Shown in pieces: positions 51,006-59,383 of a stretch of 64,000 bases of DNA. Origin of the DNA: Agathobacter sp. (GTDB lineage Bacteria; Bacillota; Clostridia; Lachnospirales; Lachnospiraceae); contig JAFQRZ010000036.1 of the NCBI GenBank assembly GCA_017409825.1, positions 62,001 through 126,000 of the forward strand, given 5' to 3'. The translations under genes were made by a program, and so were the position numbers. The notes beneath the pieces were generated by a model, which was given only the letters and a program-made list of their open reading frames with translations, had not been told where the DNA came from and did not search any database. The stretch's first letter is position 1; each line of letters begins with the position of its first letter.

Positions 51006-52673
51006 ATGAAACTTTCACCATTACAGACAGCTAGATATGAGTATGCTCCTAAGCTTCCAGGAATGCTTAGAAACGGTATCGCAGACATCTGCGTGAACGA
51101 AGGCGCTGAAACTCAGTCAGTAGCAGATCAGGAAAAAATCGCAGCTCTTTTCCCAAATACTTATGGTAAAAAAGAAATCATTTTTGCAAAAGGTCAGAAT
51201 ACATCTGCACCTAAGACACACAAGGTAGGTGTTATCCTTTCTGGTGGACAGGCTCCTGGTGGACACAACGTAGTTTGTGGTCTCTATGATGCTTTGAAAG
51301 CAACAAACCCAGAAAACGAACTTTACGGCTTCAAGGGCGGCCCAAGTGGTCTTATCGAAGATGATTACATCATTATGACAGACGAATACATCGACCAGTT
51401 CAGAAATACAGGTGGTTTCGATATCATCGGTTCTGGTAGAACAAAATTAGAAACAAACGAACAGTTCGCTATCGCTGCAGAAGTTTGTAAAAAACACGGC
51501 ATCACAGCTATCGTTATCATCGGTGGTGATGACTCTAACACAAACGCAGCTATCCTTGCAGAATACATGGCAGCAAACAACACAGGCGTTCAGGTTATCG
51601 GATGTCCTAAGACAATCGACGGTGACTTAAAGAACGAAGATATCGAATGTTCATTTGGTTTCGATACAGCTACTAAGACATATTCAGAAATCATCGGTAA
51701 CATCGAAAGAGATGCTAACTCAGCGAAAAAATACTGGCACTTCATTAAGGTTATGGGACGTTCTGCTTCTCACGTAGCACTGGAATGTGCACTTGAAACA
51801 CAGCCAAACATTTGCTTAATCTCAGAAGAAGTAGCAGCTAAGAAAATGTCTCTTTCAGCAATCGCTGATTACATCGCAGATGCAGTTGCTAAGAGAGCAG
51901 CAAAAGGCATGAACTTCGGTGTAGCTATTATCCCTGAAGGTGTAGTAGAATTCGTTCCAGAATTCTCTGTACTTATTGCAGAAATCAACGAACTCCTTGC
52001 TGGTGCAAAAGCAGATGCTTTCAATGCACTTCCAACATGGGCTGATAAATATGCATTCATCGAAGCTGGTCTTACAAAAGAATCTATGGAAGTATTCGCA
52101 ATCCTTCCACAGGCAATCCAGCAGCAGTTATTCCTTGAAAGAGATCCACACGGAAACGTACAGGTTTCTCTCATTGAATCAGAAAAATTATTCTCAGCTT
52201 TAGTAGCTGACAAGTTAGCAGCTAGAAAAGCAGCTGGTACATACAACGGCAAATTCGGTGCATTACATCACTTCTTAGGATACGAAGGAAGATGTGCATT
52301 CCCATCTAACTTTGACTCAGATTACTGCTACTCATTAGGATACAATGCATTCATGCTTATTCAGTATGGTTATACAGGTTACTTATCAAAGATTTCTAAC
52401 CTTTCTGAACCAGCAAACGAATGGGTTGCAGGTGGTATGCCTATCACAAAGATGATGAACATCGAAAGACGTCACGGCGAAGATAAGCCAGTTATCAAGA
52501 AAGCTCTCGTAGAACTTGATGGTGCTCCATTCAAATACTTCGAAGCTCACCGTGAAGAATGGGCTGAAAACACATGCTTCGTTTATCCAGGTGCTATCCA
52601 GTACTACGGACCAACAGAAGTTTGTGACATCACAACAGTAACACTTGCTCTTGAACAGGGTAAAATGAAATAA
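51006..52673 (+). CDS. pfp: Diphosphate-dependent phosphofructokinase, long form
   Basis: The 555-residue protein belongs to the long PPi-PFK group. It has [14 protein letters not shown] (about residues 76-89), GGDDSNTNA (about 172-180, where Asp replaces the Gly of ATP enzymes and indicates PPi use), [11 protein letters not shown] (about 200-210, catalytic Asp) and MGRSASH (about 254-260). It makes fructose-1,6-bisphosphate using PPi, reversibly. AAAGGAG precedes the ATG. Codon use is strongly optimised, indicating high expression. The transcript ends at the terminator at 52689. Confidence 0.96.
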   Translation: MKLSPLQTARYEYAPKLPGMLRNGIADICVNEGAETQSVADQEKIAALFPNTYGKKEIIFAKGQNTSAPKTHKVGVILSGGQAPGGHNVVCGLYDALKATNPENELYGFKGGPSGLIEDDYIIMTDEYIDQFRNTGGFDIIGSGRTKLETNEQFAIAAEVCKKHGITAIVIIGGDDSNTNAAILAEYMAANNTGVQVIGCPKTIDGDLKNEDIECSFGFDTATKTYSEIIGNIERDANSAKKYWHFIKVMGRSASHVALECALETQPNICLISEEVAAKKMSLSAIADYIADAVAKRAAKGMNFGVAIIPEGVVEFVPEFSVLIAEINELLAGAKADAFNALPTWADKYAFIEAGLTKESMEVFAILPQAIQQQLFLERDPHGNVQVSLIESEKLFSALVADKLAARKAAGTYNGKFGALHHFLGYEGRCAFPSNFDSDYCYSLGYNAFMLIQYGYTGYLSKISNLSEPANEWVAGGMPITKMMNIERRHGEDKPVIKKALVELDGAPFKYFEAHREEWAENTCFVYPGAIQYYGPTEVCDITTVTLALEQGKMK

Positions 52674-52688
52674 GAATATGTAAATTAG

Positions 52689-52727
52689 AAGTGCTCAGTG
52701 GCTACGGCTACTGGGTACTTTTTTGTT
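52689..52727 (+). terminator. pfp terminator
   Basis: A 14-bp stem with three G-T pairs (52689-52702 with 52707-52720) is capped by a TACG (UNCG-type) tetraloop and followed by TTTTTTG. Confidence 0.88.
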
Positions 52728-52812
52728 TTAAACTAGAAGTTTAGTGCTAAAATAGAGAATAGGGATTAAGATAGAGTTATTGGAGTATAAATTGTCATAA
52801 TGGAGGGGTGCT

Positions 52813-53787
52813 ATGAAAGATATTTTTTATATGGAATTAGGAAAAAGAGCAGAAGAAATTCGCAAGATGAAACAGACTGCTACGGCAGAAGAAATTAAGG
52901 AACGAAACCTTCATCTACTAGAAATCATCGATGAAATTACATATTTAAGCAATGTCGGAAGAAAAGAAGGCTTATTGGCGTTGGAATGTGCTGCATGTGA
53001 TATGGATAAAAGTTCCCAAAAATATATGCGGACCCTGATAATGCTGATTGTAGATGGTACAGATCCGAAGCTCGTAGAAGAGATTTGTCTTATGAAATAT
53101 ATTGCCAATGGAGCCAGAGGATACAAAGGCTTAGAATATTTGATGCAGTTGGTTGGCGGTTTAGCAATTCAACAGGGCGAGAATCCTAGAGTAATTGAGG
53201 AAAAATTGCTGGCGATGGTTCCAGATGAAGTAGAAGATATTTTTCGAAAAAGACGAGAAGAGGAAATCAAAAGCTGGTATGAGCAGAAAACAGAAGACAT
53301 CGATATGAGCAAGGTAGAACAACTCTATGTCGGTGAAGTGAATACAGAAATTGTGAATGCAGGTTATCCAGAATTGGAAAAATTAGATTGCCTACTTAAA
53401 CAAATACAAGACCGTTCTTTACAGAGGGCACTTCGTGAAATCGATAATGCTGATTTGGAATTAGCCATGAAAGGTTTGAGTGGAGAAGGTAGACGTCGCA
53501 TTTTTATCAATATGTCCAAGAGACTTTGTGTAATGGTTGCAGAAGATATGGAAGAGATGGCTAGAGGCAGAAAAAGCGATATTGGAGAAGCTTCACAAAA
53601 GATTTATGGCATTTTCATGAGACTTATGGATTGCTACGAAATCAATCCAGGAGAGAGCGATGAAGTGTATGCTTTGTATCAGGAATATAAGAGTTGTTCG
53701 GATTCGGAAGATAGAGAAGAGGGAAAGAAAGATGGTGTACTTTCTTTGGATGAAATGATAAAATTGTTGAGTGGAAGTAATTCATAA
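52813..53787 (+). CDS. Soluble chimera of MotA cytoplasmic segments and a FliG C-terminal domain
   Basis: The 324-residue protein lacks membrane helices. Residues 45-92 resemble the MotA cytoplasmic loop (GRKEGLLALE, then LIVDGTDPKLVEEI). Residues 106-140 match the MotA tail that follows the last helix (LMQLVGGLAIQQGENPRVIEEKLLAMVP). The MotA helices that should lie between are absent. After a charged linker (141-185), residues 190-278 match FliG-C, with DRSLQRALREIDNADLELAMKGL and RRRIFINMSKR. It thus joins the two partners that meet at the stator-rotor contact. No flagellar genes are in the window. GGAGGGG precedes the start. Function unknown; domain assignments by eye. Confidence 0.82.
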   Translation: MKDIFYMELGKRAEEIRKMKQTATAEEIKERNLHLLEIIDEITYLSNVGRKEGLLALECAACDMDKSSQKYMRTLIMLIVDGTDPKLVEEICLMKYIANGARGYKGLEYLMQLVGGLAIQQGENPRVIEEKLLAMVPDEVEDIFRKRREEEIKSWYEQKTEDIDMSKVEQLYVGEVNTEIVNAGYPELEKLDCLLKQIQDRSLQRALREIDNADLELAMKGLSGEGRRRIFINMSKRLCVMVAEDMEEMARGRKSDIGEASQKIYGIFMRLMDCYEINPGESDEVYALYQEYKSCSDSEDREEGKKDGVLSLDEMIKLLSGSNS

Positions 53788-53821
53788 GTTAGAAAGTACA
53801 CATGATTGATGGGAGAAATCA

Positions 53822-54565
53822 ATGGAGAAGAACATAGAAAAACTACAGAAATTTATAGATGAATCAAAGAAAATCGTCTTCTTCGGCGGAGCAGGAGTTT
53901 CCACCGAAAGCGGGGTGCCAGACTTTCGTAGTAAGGATGGTTTGTACAATCAGCACGATGTTCAGTTCGAGCGATTCAATCCAGAATATCTCTTAAGCCA
54001 TAGCTGTCTCGTCGACCATCCAAAGGTATTTTATGAATATTATCGCCAGAAAATGGATGCTCGTCATGTCGAGCCAAACATCACACACAAGGTATTGGCT
54101 CGTATGGAAGAAGAGGGCAAACTGCTCGCCGTAGTAACACAAAATATCGATGGGCTCCATCAAAAAGCAGGCAGTAAAAAAGTCTACGAACTTCATGGCA
54201 CTACACTTCGCAATTACTGTGCTTGGTGCAAGAAAGAATATCCATCTGACTACCTGTTTGAATCCAGCGAAGACGTACCAAAATGCACTTGTGGCGGACA
54301 AATCCGTCCAGATGTCACCTTATATGAAGAGGCATTATCGGACGAAGCCGTAAGCGGTGCCATCAATGCTATCGCAAACGCAGATATGCTTATCATCGGT
54401 GGAACCTCTCTGCGCGTATATCCAGCCGCAAGCTATGTACGTTATTTCCGTGGAAAACATCTTGTGGTGATTAATCGCGAGGAATTGGATGTGAGACTAG
54501 ATGCGGAAAATGATTTGTTTATTTGTGGGTCGCTGGGGGATGTGTTTGGGGAGTTGAACATATAG
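53822..54565 (+). CDS. Sir2-family NAD-dependent protein deacylase
   Basis: The 247-residue protein is a full sirtuin: GGAGVSTESGVPDFRS (about residues 19-34), TQNIDGLHQKAGS (about 102-114), the catalytic His in ELHGT (about 122), zinc Cys pairs CAWC and C-TCG, and GGTSLRVYPAA (about 187-197). It removes acyl groups from lysines using NAD. TGGGAG lies before the ATG. It follows the MotA-FliG chimera by 34 bp. Confidence 0.95.
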   Translation: MEKNIEKLQKFIDESKKIVFFGGAGVSTESGVPDFRSKDGLYNQHDVQFERFNPEYLLSHSCLVDHPKVFYEYYRQKMDARHVEPNITHKVLARMEEEGKLLAVVTQNIDGLHQKAGSKKVYELHGTTLRNYCAWCKKEYPSDYLFESSEDVPKCTCGGQIRPDVTLYEEALSDEAVSGAINAIANADMLIIGGTSLRVYPAASYVRYFRGKHLVVINREELDVRLDAENDLFICGSLGDVFGELNI

Positions 54566-54662
54566 ATTTGGGCGAAGAAAGCATTTTGATACGAATTGAA
54601 TAATTCGGTACAGTGTGCTAATATAATAATATCTTTTTTTAAAATCCAAATTGACATTGAGA

Positions 54663-54705
54663 CTCCTTTAGGGAAATTGCATAAAGCGTAATTTTATTAA
54701 AGGAG
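54663..54705 (+). promoter_or_regulatory. Leader hairpin that hides a ribosome binding site
   Basis: CTCCTTTA (54663-54670) is the complement of TAAAGGAG (54698-54705), the ribosome site of the next gene. An inner stem GAAATTGC/GTAATTTT (one weak pair) extends it. The fold would block translation unless opened. Confidence 0.5.
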
Positions 54706-54711
54706 ATCAAT

Positions 54712-55110
54712 ATGAGTAAACATGAAGAATTAGCAGTAAATGTAAAATACAAAGACACATTATTCAAGAAACTCTTCGGGCAAAACAAAGAAAATGATTT
54801 GAAAAAAGCGATTAGTAAGGCAGTTGATGAATGTATTCGAGAAGGAATTTTACAGGAAATTTTAGAAACGCAGAAGGAGGAGGTATATCAGATGATGCTT
54901 ACAGAATTTGATGAAGAGAAGTACGAAGCAATTATTCGTGCTGAAGGTCGTGAAGAAGGACTTAAAGAAGGACTTAAAGAAGGACTTATAAAAACCCTCT
55001 GTGTCTTGGTTTCTAAAAAGACTATTACTATGGAACAAGCTCTGGAAGAGTGTGGACTGACAGAGGAAGAGTTCCTTAAAAAAATGAAAGAATATGGGTT
55101 GGATAAGTAG
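54712..55110 (+). pseudogene. Internally deleted Rpn/PD-(D/E)XK nuclease-family transposase remnant
   Basis: The 132-residue frame begins KYKDTLFKKLFGQNKEN, the standard start of Rpn-family (recombination-promoting nuclease) proteins. It then jumps directly to the family's C-terminal part: AISKAVDECIREGILQEILETQKEEVYQMMLTEFDEEKYEAI, followed by the repeat EGLKEGLKEGL and a final helix. The catalytic core of about 150 residues between these parts is missing. The join is in frame, so a short protein may still be made. It resembles the small translated C-terminal forms of Rpn genes. Translation may be limited by the leader hairpin. Confidence 0.65.
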
Positions 55111-55124
55111 TCTAGTATATTATG

Positions 55125-55151
55125 AAAAGTCGCCGAAAGGCGGCTTTTTGT
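55125..55151 (+). terminator. Terminator with GAAA loop
   Basis: AAAAGTCGCC, GAAA, GGCGGCTTTT then T; ten pairs with one G-T. Confidence 0.88.
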
Positions 55152-55268
55152 GGTGAGTGGGTATTGACGATCGATGATGGGTTTTGTAATATGTTTAGAG
55201 ATGATAATCAGGACTTGATAATTTAGAAATAGATCTAGCATGAAGACAATTAACCGGAGGTTACAAGA

Positions 55269-56804
55269 ATGGCAAATACAAGTACCTATAAGGGGATATA
55301 TGCAATGCATAAGTACTGGGGAAAAAAGCCTTTTAATGAAATATCAAAATTTATAGAACAATATTCAGTGCCAGGAGAAACGGTAATGGATTGTTTTTGT
55401 GGTTCAGGAGTTACATTGATAGAGGCTGTAAAAGCAGGAAGAAAAGCAATAGGGGTAGATTTAAATCCAATTGCTATAAAACTTGCAAAAGTCTCAATGA
55501 CTGTAGTTGAAATCGAAAAAATAAATAAGACTTTTAAAGATATCAAGGAAAAACTACAAAAGACCATCAATAGTTTATATGAAATGGAATATGATGGGGA
55601 ACAAACGATGGTGACACATACTATATGGAAAAATGATGTTCCTATAGAAGTATGGTATTGTACTGATAAAGAAAAAAAGAAAGTAAGAGTAGGTAACAAT
55701 ATTGATGTTAGAATGTGTAATGAACCCCCAATTGCCCCTAAATGGTATCCAGAAAGTGTTATGTACGAGAATTCGCGTATTAATGTTAGTAAGGAACAAA
55801 AGGTTTCAGATTTATTTACTCCGAGAGCATTGGTGGGATTGTCATTGATTTGTGATGAGATAAAGAAAATTGAAGATGAAAATCTTCGAGCGGTATTTGA
55901 ATTAACACTTTCAGGAACACTTTCGCAAGCAAGTAATCTTGTTTTTGTTATTAGAGGCAGAAAAAAGAATGAAGGTGAATTGTCTAAGGCAGAAGTGGGG
56001 AGTTGGGTAATCGGATATTGGGTTCCAGAAGAACATTTTGAAATAAATGTATGGAATTGTTTTGAGAATAGATTTAAACGAATTCTCAAAGGTGAGCAAG
56101 AAATATTTGAGTTGTTTTTTGATAAGACAGATGATTATATGAATCAGCATTTGGATTTGATAAATGGTTCCGCAACGGATATTCCTATTGAGGAAAATTC
56201 AGTAGACTATGTATTTATAGATCCACCGCACGCAAATCGTATTTTGTATATGGAACAAAGTCTTATGTGGAATGCATGGCTTGAATTGGATTCAAATATT
56301 AATTGGAATGATGAAATAATAGTTTCAGAAGCAAAAGATAGAAAAGAAAAAAATACAGATAATTATAATGAATTATTAGACAGTGCTTTTGCAGAGATTA
56401 GTCGAGTGCTTAGGCCTGGAAAGTATTTTTCTATGGCATTTAATTGCCTTGATGATGATATGTGGATCGATATTTTAAATTTATTTGTAGCACATGGATT
56501 TGAAATTAGAGATATAGTTCCTTTAGAGTATTCAGCGACTTCTGTTATCCAAGATAATAGAAAAAATGCGCTTAAGACAGACTTCGTTTTGACATTTCAA
56601 AACACAGGTAATGAAGAGATTTCAAGAATTGTTTTTAAAAATGATGATATGGATTTGCGAGATAGAATAAATGAAGTTTTAAAAGATAATCCAGAGTATG
56701 AAGTATACAATGTTATGAATGCTTTATTTGAACTAACCATTCCAAAGGGTTATATTTATAAAGTGTCTAAGATCGTAAAAATGTGTGCAGAAATTATGGA
56801 ATAA
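55269..56804 (+). CDS. DNA methyltransferase of a type II restriction-modification system
   Basis: The 511-residue protein has the SAM-binding motif I DCFCGSGVTLIEA (residues 41-53) followed by VDLNPIA, and the catalytic motif IV as DPPH (318-321) in place of the usual DPPY. The order, motif I first, a long target-recognition stretch, then motif IV, fits the alpha class of amino-methyltransferases (N6-adenine or N4-cytosine). Upstream of motif I is KYWGKKP, common in this group. CCGGAGG precedes the ATG. It converges on the predicted nuclease gene. Confidence 0.88.
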   Translation: MANTSTYKGIYAMHKYWGKKPFNEISKFIEQYSVPGETVMDCFCGSGVTLIEAVKAGRKAIGVDLNPIAIKLAKVSMTVVEIEKINKTFKDIKEKLQKTINSLYEMEYDGEQTMVTHTIWKNDVPIEVWYCTDKEKKKVRVGNNIDVRMCNEPPIAPKWYPESVMYENSRINVSKEQKVSDLFTPRALVGLSLICDEIKKIEDENLRAVFELTLSGTLSQASNLVFVIRGRKKNEGELSKAEVGSWVIGYWVPEEHFEINVWNCFENRFKRILKGEQEIFELFFDKTDDYMNQHLDLINGSATDIPIEENSVDYVFIDPPHANRILYMEQSLMWNAWLELDSNINWNDEIIVSEAKDRKEKNTDNYNELLDSAFAEISRVLRPGKYFSMAFNCLDDDMWIDILNLFVAHGFEIRDIVPLEYSATSVIQDNRKNALKTDFVLTFQNTGNEEISRIVFKNDDMDLRDRINEVLKDNPEYEVYNVMNALFELTIPKGYIYKVSKIVKMCAEIME

Positions 56805-56810
56805 ACGTAA

Positions 56811-56850
56811 ATGCCTACCAGTTCCAGGTGAACTGATAGGCATAATTTTT
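56811..56850. terminator. Convergent terminator between methyltransferase and endonuclease genes
   Basis: ATGCCTA-C-CAGTTC pairs with GAACTG-A-TAGGCAT, one mismatch, followed by AATTTTTATT. Confidence 0.8.
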
Positions 56851-58033
56851 ATTCTGAGTAAATTGTCGATAAAGAAAGAGCAGTGTAATCACCGACAAGA
56901 TTATCTTCTTTATCATAATGATAATGAACTTCGTGAATAGACTCTTCTGTTAATGAATCAAGAAGTTCAGTGATTTTTTTGCCAATTTCTTCTGTTTTAC
57001 CTTTTAACTCTCTACCATCTATAAATCTTTTTTTGTATGCAACAAAGACGAACAACCTATTGTTATTGCAAAATAAACGTTCACCTTGGTATTTATAATT
57101 CCACCATTCTAGCACTTTGAGTTCATCAGAAGTGTTAGGTACATATTTTTCTCTGGTGTTTTCTATTTTAACAATAAAATCTTGAGATACGGGGTCTCCT
57201 ATTTGTGCAATATAAGAAACTAAATCATATTTTGTTAGCTTACTCGCAGCTGTTAGCCCCAGTTTTTTGTGTGAATTTTTATACGCGTTATAGTATGAAC
57301 GAATTATATTTAATTCACTATCTTTTTCTTTTGTGATAATATAATCATCAAATGTAGGATGGGATGCGTCAATCCCTTGAGATATCAAATCAAAATATCC
57401 TTCACGAGCTTGATCTGATATATGTGTAAATTTCAAATCGAATGGTAAAATTTTATCGTCTATTTTTAAGAAGAAATCAATGTCGTGTATTTTTCTTAAA
57501 GTAGGTATAACTTTAGGGTGTTTTAAGAAAAATAGTTCAATAATATCATTTGCAGTTTGATTGTAATAGGACCATAAACAATATTGACGAACACGTTGTA
57601 ATAATGATGAATCTAATTCATCTATTAATTTCTCATAAGTTTTTATAGATTTGTTGCGAACAAAACTTTTTACAATATCATCAACCTTATCATTACGTAC
57701 ACCACAATTAACGACTGGAATTTCTGAAAGAATATCGGATAAGCCCTCAAGTTCTTTTTGGCGAGTAACTAGTAATTGAGAACGTTTTTCTTCAATATAT
57801 TCCAATAATTGTTCTATTGTGACGTTTGTTTCATAAGCCTGTTTAGTCAAATCTTTAATATGGCCAACAGGTTCATTTTTAGAATACATAGTAATAATAT
57901 CTTTTAGATTGTCTTTATCTAAGGATCTTATTAATAGAAAGCGTGTCGATATTTGATTTTTACTATAGGTATTATAGAAATCACAAACATTGTTTGTGTT
58001 TTCAAATTTGGTATATAATTGTTCAAATGTCAT
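56849..58033 (-). CDS. Predicted type II restriction endonuclease (PD-(D/E)XK fold)
   Basis: The 394-residue protein shows no close family by eye, but residues 183-202 (DIDFFLKIDDKILPFDLKF) give a PD-(D/E)XK-like site: Asp186, then Asp199-Leu-Lys201 on the following strand. The flanking helices and LLQRVRQYCLWSYYNQTANDIIE fit a DNA-binding nuclease. Its context supports this: it is between a methyltransferase (converging) and a controller-type HTH gene 15 bp upstream on the same strand. AAAGGAG precedes the ATG. Recognition sequence unknown. Confidence 0.75.
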   Translation of the reverse strand: MTFEQLYTKFENTNNVCDFYNTYSKNQISTRFLLIRSLDKDNLKDIITMYSKNEPVGHIKDLTKQAYETNVTIEQLLEYIEEKRSQLLVTRQKELEGLSDILSEIPVVNCGVRNDKVDDIVKSFVRNKSIKTYEKLIDELDSSLLQRVRQYCLWSYYNQTANDIIELFFLKHPKVIPTLRKIHDIDFFLKIDDKILPFDLKFTHISDQAREGYFDLISQGIDASHPTFDDYIITKEKDSELNIIRSYYNAYKNSHKKLGLTAASKLTKYDLVSYIAQIGDPVSQDFIVKIENTREKYVPNTSDELKVLEWWNYKYQGERLFCNNNRLFVFVAYKKRFIDGRELKGKTEEIGKKITELLDSLTEESIHEVHYHYDKEDNLVGDYTALSLSTIYSE

Positions 58034-58048
58034 TATATGAATGCTCCT

Positions 58049-58261
58049 TTATAATTCGGTATAGTGAAAAAGTGTTGAAATACTGATATTGAATCCATCG
58101 GCAATCTTTTTAATGTTTTGAATAGAAATATTTCGTTTGCCAGCTTCAACAGAAGAATAATAAGTTCTGTCCATGCCTATAGATAATGCAAATTTTTCTT
58201 GGCTAAGTCCCAATTCTTCTCTAAAATGTTTACATGCAAGTCCGAATTTATTTTTAATCAT
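58049..58261 (-). CDS. Controller (C) protein of the restriction-modification system
   Basis: The 70-residue protein is a single Cro/CI helix-turn-helix: FREELGLSQEKFALSIGMDRTYYSSVEAGKRNISIQNIKKIADGFNISISTLF. The RTYYSSVEAGKRNIS helix is typical of C proteins, which time the expression of their restriction enzyme. It lies directly upstream of the nuclease gene in one operon. GGGGGG precedes the ATG. The inverted repeats at 58289-58314 are candidate C-boxes. Confidence 0.88.
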   Translation of the reverse strand: MIKNKFGLACKHFREELGLSQEKFALSIGMDRTYYSSVEAGKRNISIQNIKKIADGFNISISTLFHYTEL

Positions 58262-58288
58262 AATATTCCCCCCTTTTTAGCATAAGAT

Positions 58289-58314
58289 TACAACTTTGTT
58301 GTATATAAAACAAC
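58289..58314 (-). promoter_or_regulatory. Putative controller-protein operator
   Basis: Three alternating half-sites lie 28-53 bp before the C gene: TACAAC, 3 bp, GTTGTA (58289-58303, perfect) and GTTGT, 7 bp, ACAAC (58298-58314), which share the middle half. This layout fits two adjacent C-protein dimers, one activating and one repressing. Confidence 0.6.
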
Positions 58315-58492
58315 GGATTATAAGTAACATGAAAATGGTATTATTAGAAAAGGATATACAAAGGAAGAAAAAGAAGGTATTTTTATATTGATATTCCCAA
58401 AACAATCAAGTAAAATGACAATGTTGTATCTTAACAATTCTTAAACATTTCCGTATTATAATACATTTACAATATACGCAAGGAGGAACATT

Positions 58493-59383
58493 ATGTATCC
58501 AATCGTTAGAAAAGAAGTCCTCGCAGACCAGATTGTGCTGATGGATATTAAGGCACCTATGGTAGCTAGAAAGTGCCTGCCAGGACAGTTTATTATTGCA
58601 AAAACAGATGAAATCGGAGAGCGTATTCCGCTGACGATTTGTGATTATGATAGAGAGGCAGAGACCGTTACTATTGTAGTGCAGACCATCGGTGCTGGTA
58701 CGAAGCGTATGATGGATTTAAATGAGGGTGACGAGCTGATGGATTTCGTAGGTCCACTTGGTTGTGCGTCTGAGCTTTGTGAAGAGAAGAATTTGGAAGA
58801 GACTAAACAGAAAAAGATTCTTTTCGTAGCAGGTGGTCTTGGTATCGCACCAGTATATCCACAGGTAAAATGGCTCCATGAGCATGGTGTAGAAGTAGAT
58901 GTAATCATGGGCTGCCGTAACAAGGATTTATTATTCTACATCGACGAAATGAAAGCAGTTGCGAAGAATGTATATGTGGCTACCGATGATGGAAGTTATG
59001 GATTCCATGGCAATGGTTGTGCACAGCTTCAGGCACTTTATGATGAAGGTGTAAGATATGATCAGTGTGTGGCTATCGGTCCAATGATTATGATGAAATT
59101 TACTGCTTTACTTACTAAAAAGCTTGAGATTCCAACCATCGTTTCTATGAACCCAATCATGGTGGATGGAACAGGTATGTGCGGTGCTTGTCGTCTTATG
59201 GTTGGCGGCGAAGTGAAGTTCGCCTGCGTTGACGGACCAGAATTCGACGGACACTTGGTAGATTTCGACCAGGCGATGGCGAGACAACAGCAGTACAAGA
59301 CTGCAGAAGGTCGTGCGAAGCTTGCCTACGAAGAAGGAGATACACATCATGGTGGATGTGGACATTGCGGAGGTGACGAGTAA
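58493..59383 (+). CDS. nfnA: Ferredoxin-NADP reductase subunit alpha (NfnA/SudB type)
   Basis: The 296-residue protein has the ferredoxin-reductase fold: FAD-binding RIPLTICDYDREAETVTIVVQTIGAGTKRM (about residues 44-73), NAD-binding FVAGGLGIAPVYP (about 111-123) and a C-terminal 2Fe-2S loop with C-GAC-RLMVGGEVKFAC (about 224-240). It is the smaller subunit of the electron-bifurcating NADH-dependent ferredoxin:NADP oxidoreductase. GCAAGGAGG precedes the start and TATAAT lies at 58457-58462. The next gene overlaps its stop by one base. Confidence 0.92.
   Translation: MYPIVRKEVLADQIVLMDIKAPMVARKCLPGQFIIAKTDEIGERIPLTICDYDREAETVTIVVQTIGAGTKRMMDLNEGDELMDFVGPLGCASELCEEKNLEETKQKKILFVAGGLGIAPVYPQVKWLHEHGVEVDVIMGCRNKDLLFYIDEMKAVAKNVYVATDDGSYGFHGNGCAQLQALYDEGVRYDQCVAIGPMIMMKFTALLTKKLEIPTIVSMNPIMVDGTGMCGACRLMVGGEVKFACVDGPEFDGHLVDFDQAMARQQQYKTAEGRAKLAYEEGDTHHGGCGHCGGDE

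Noticed and set aside
55286..56089. A 267-codon open frame on the minus strand inside the methyltransferase gene
   Set aside because: It lies wholly antisense to a gene with clear SAM and DPPH motifs, has a Ser/Phe/Leu-rich low-complexity composition and no ribosome site.
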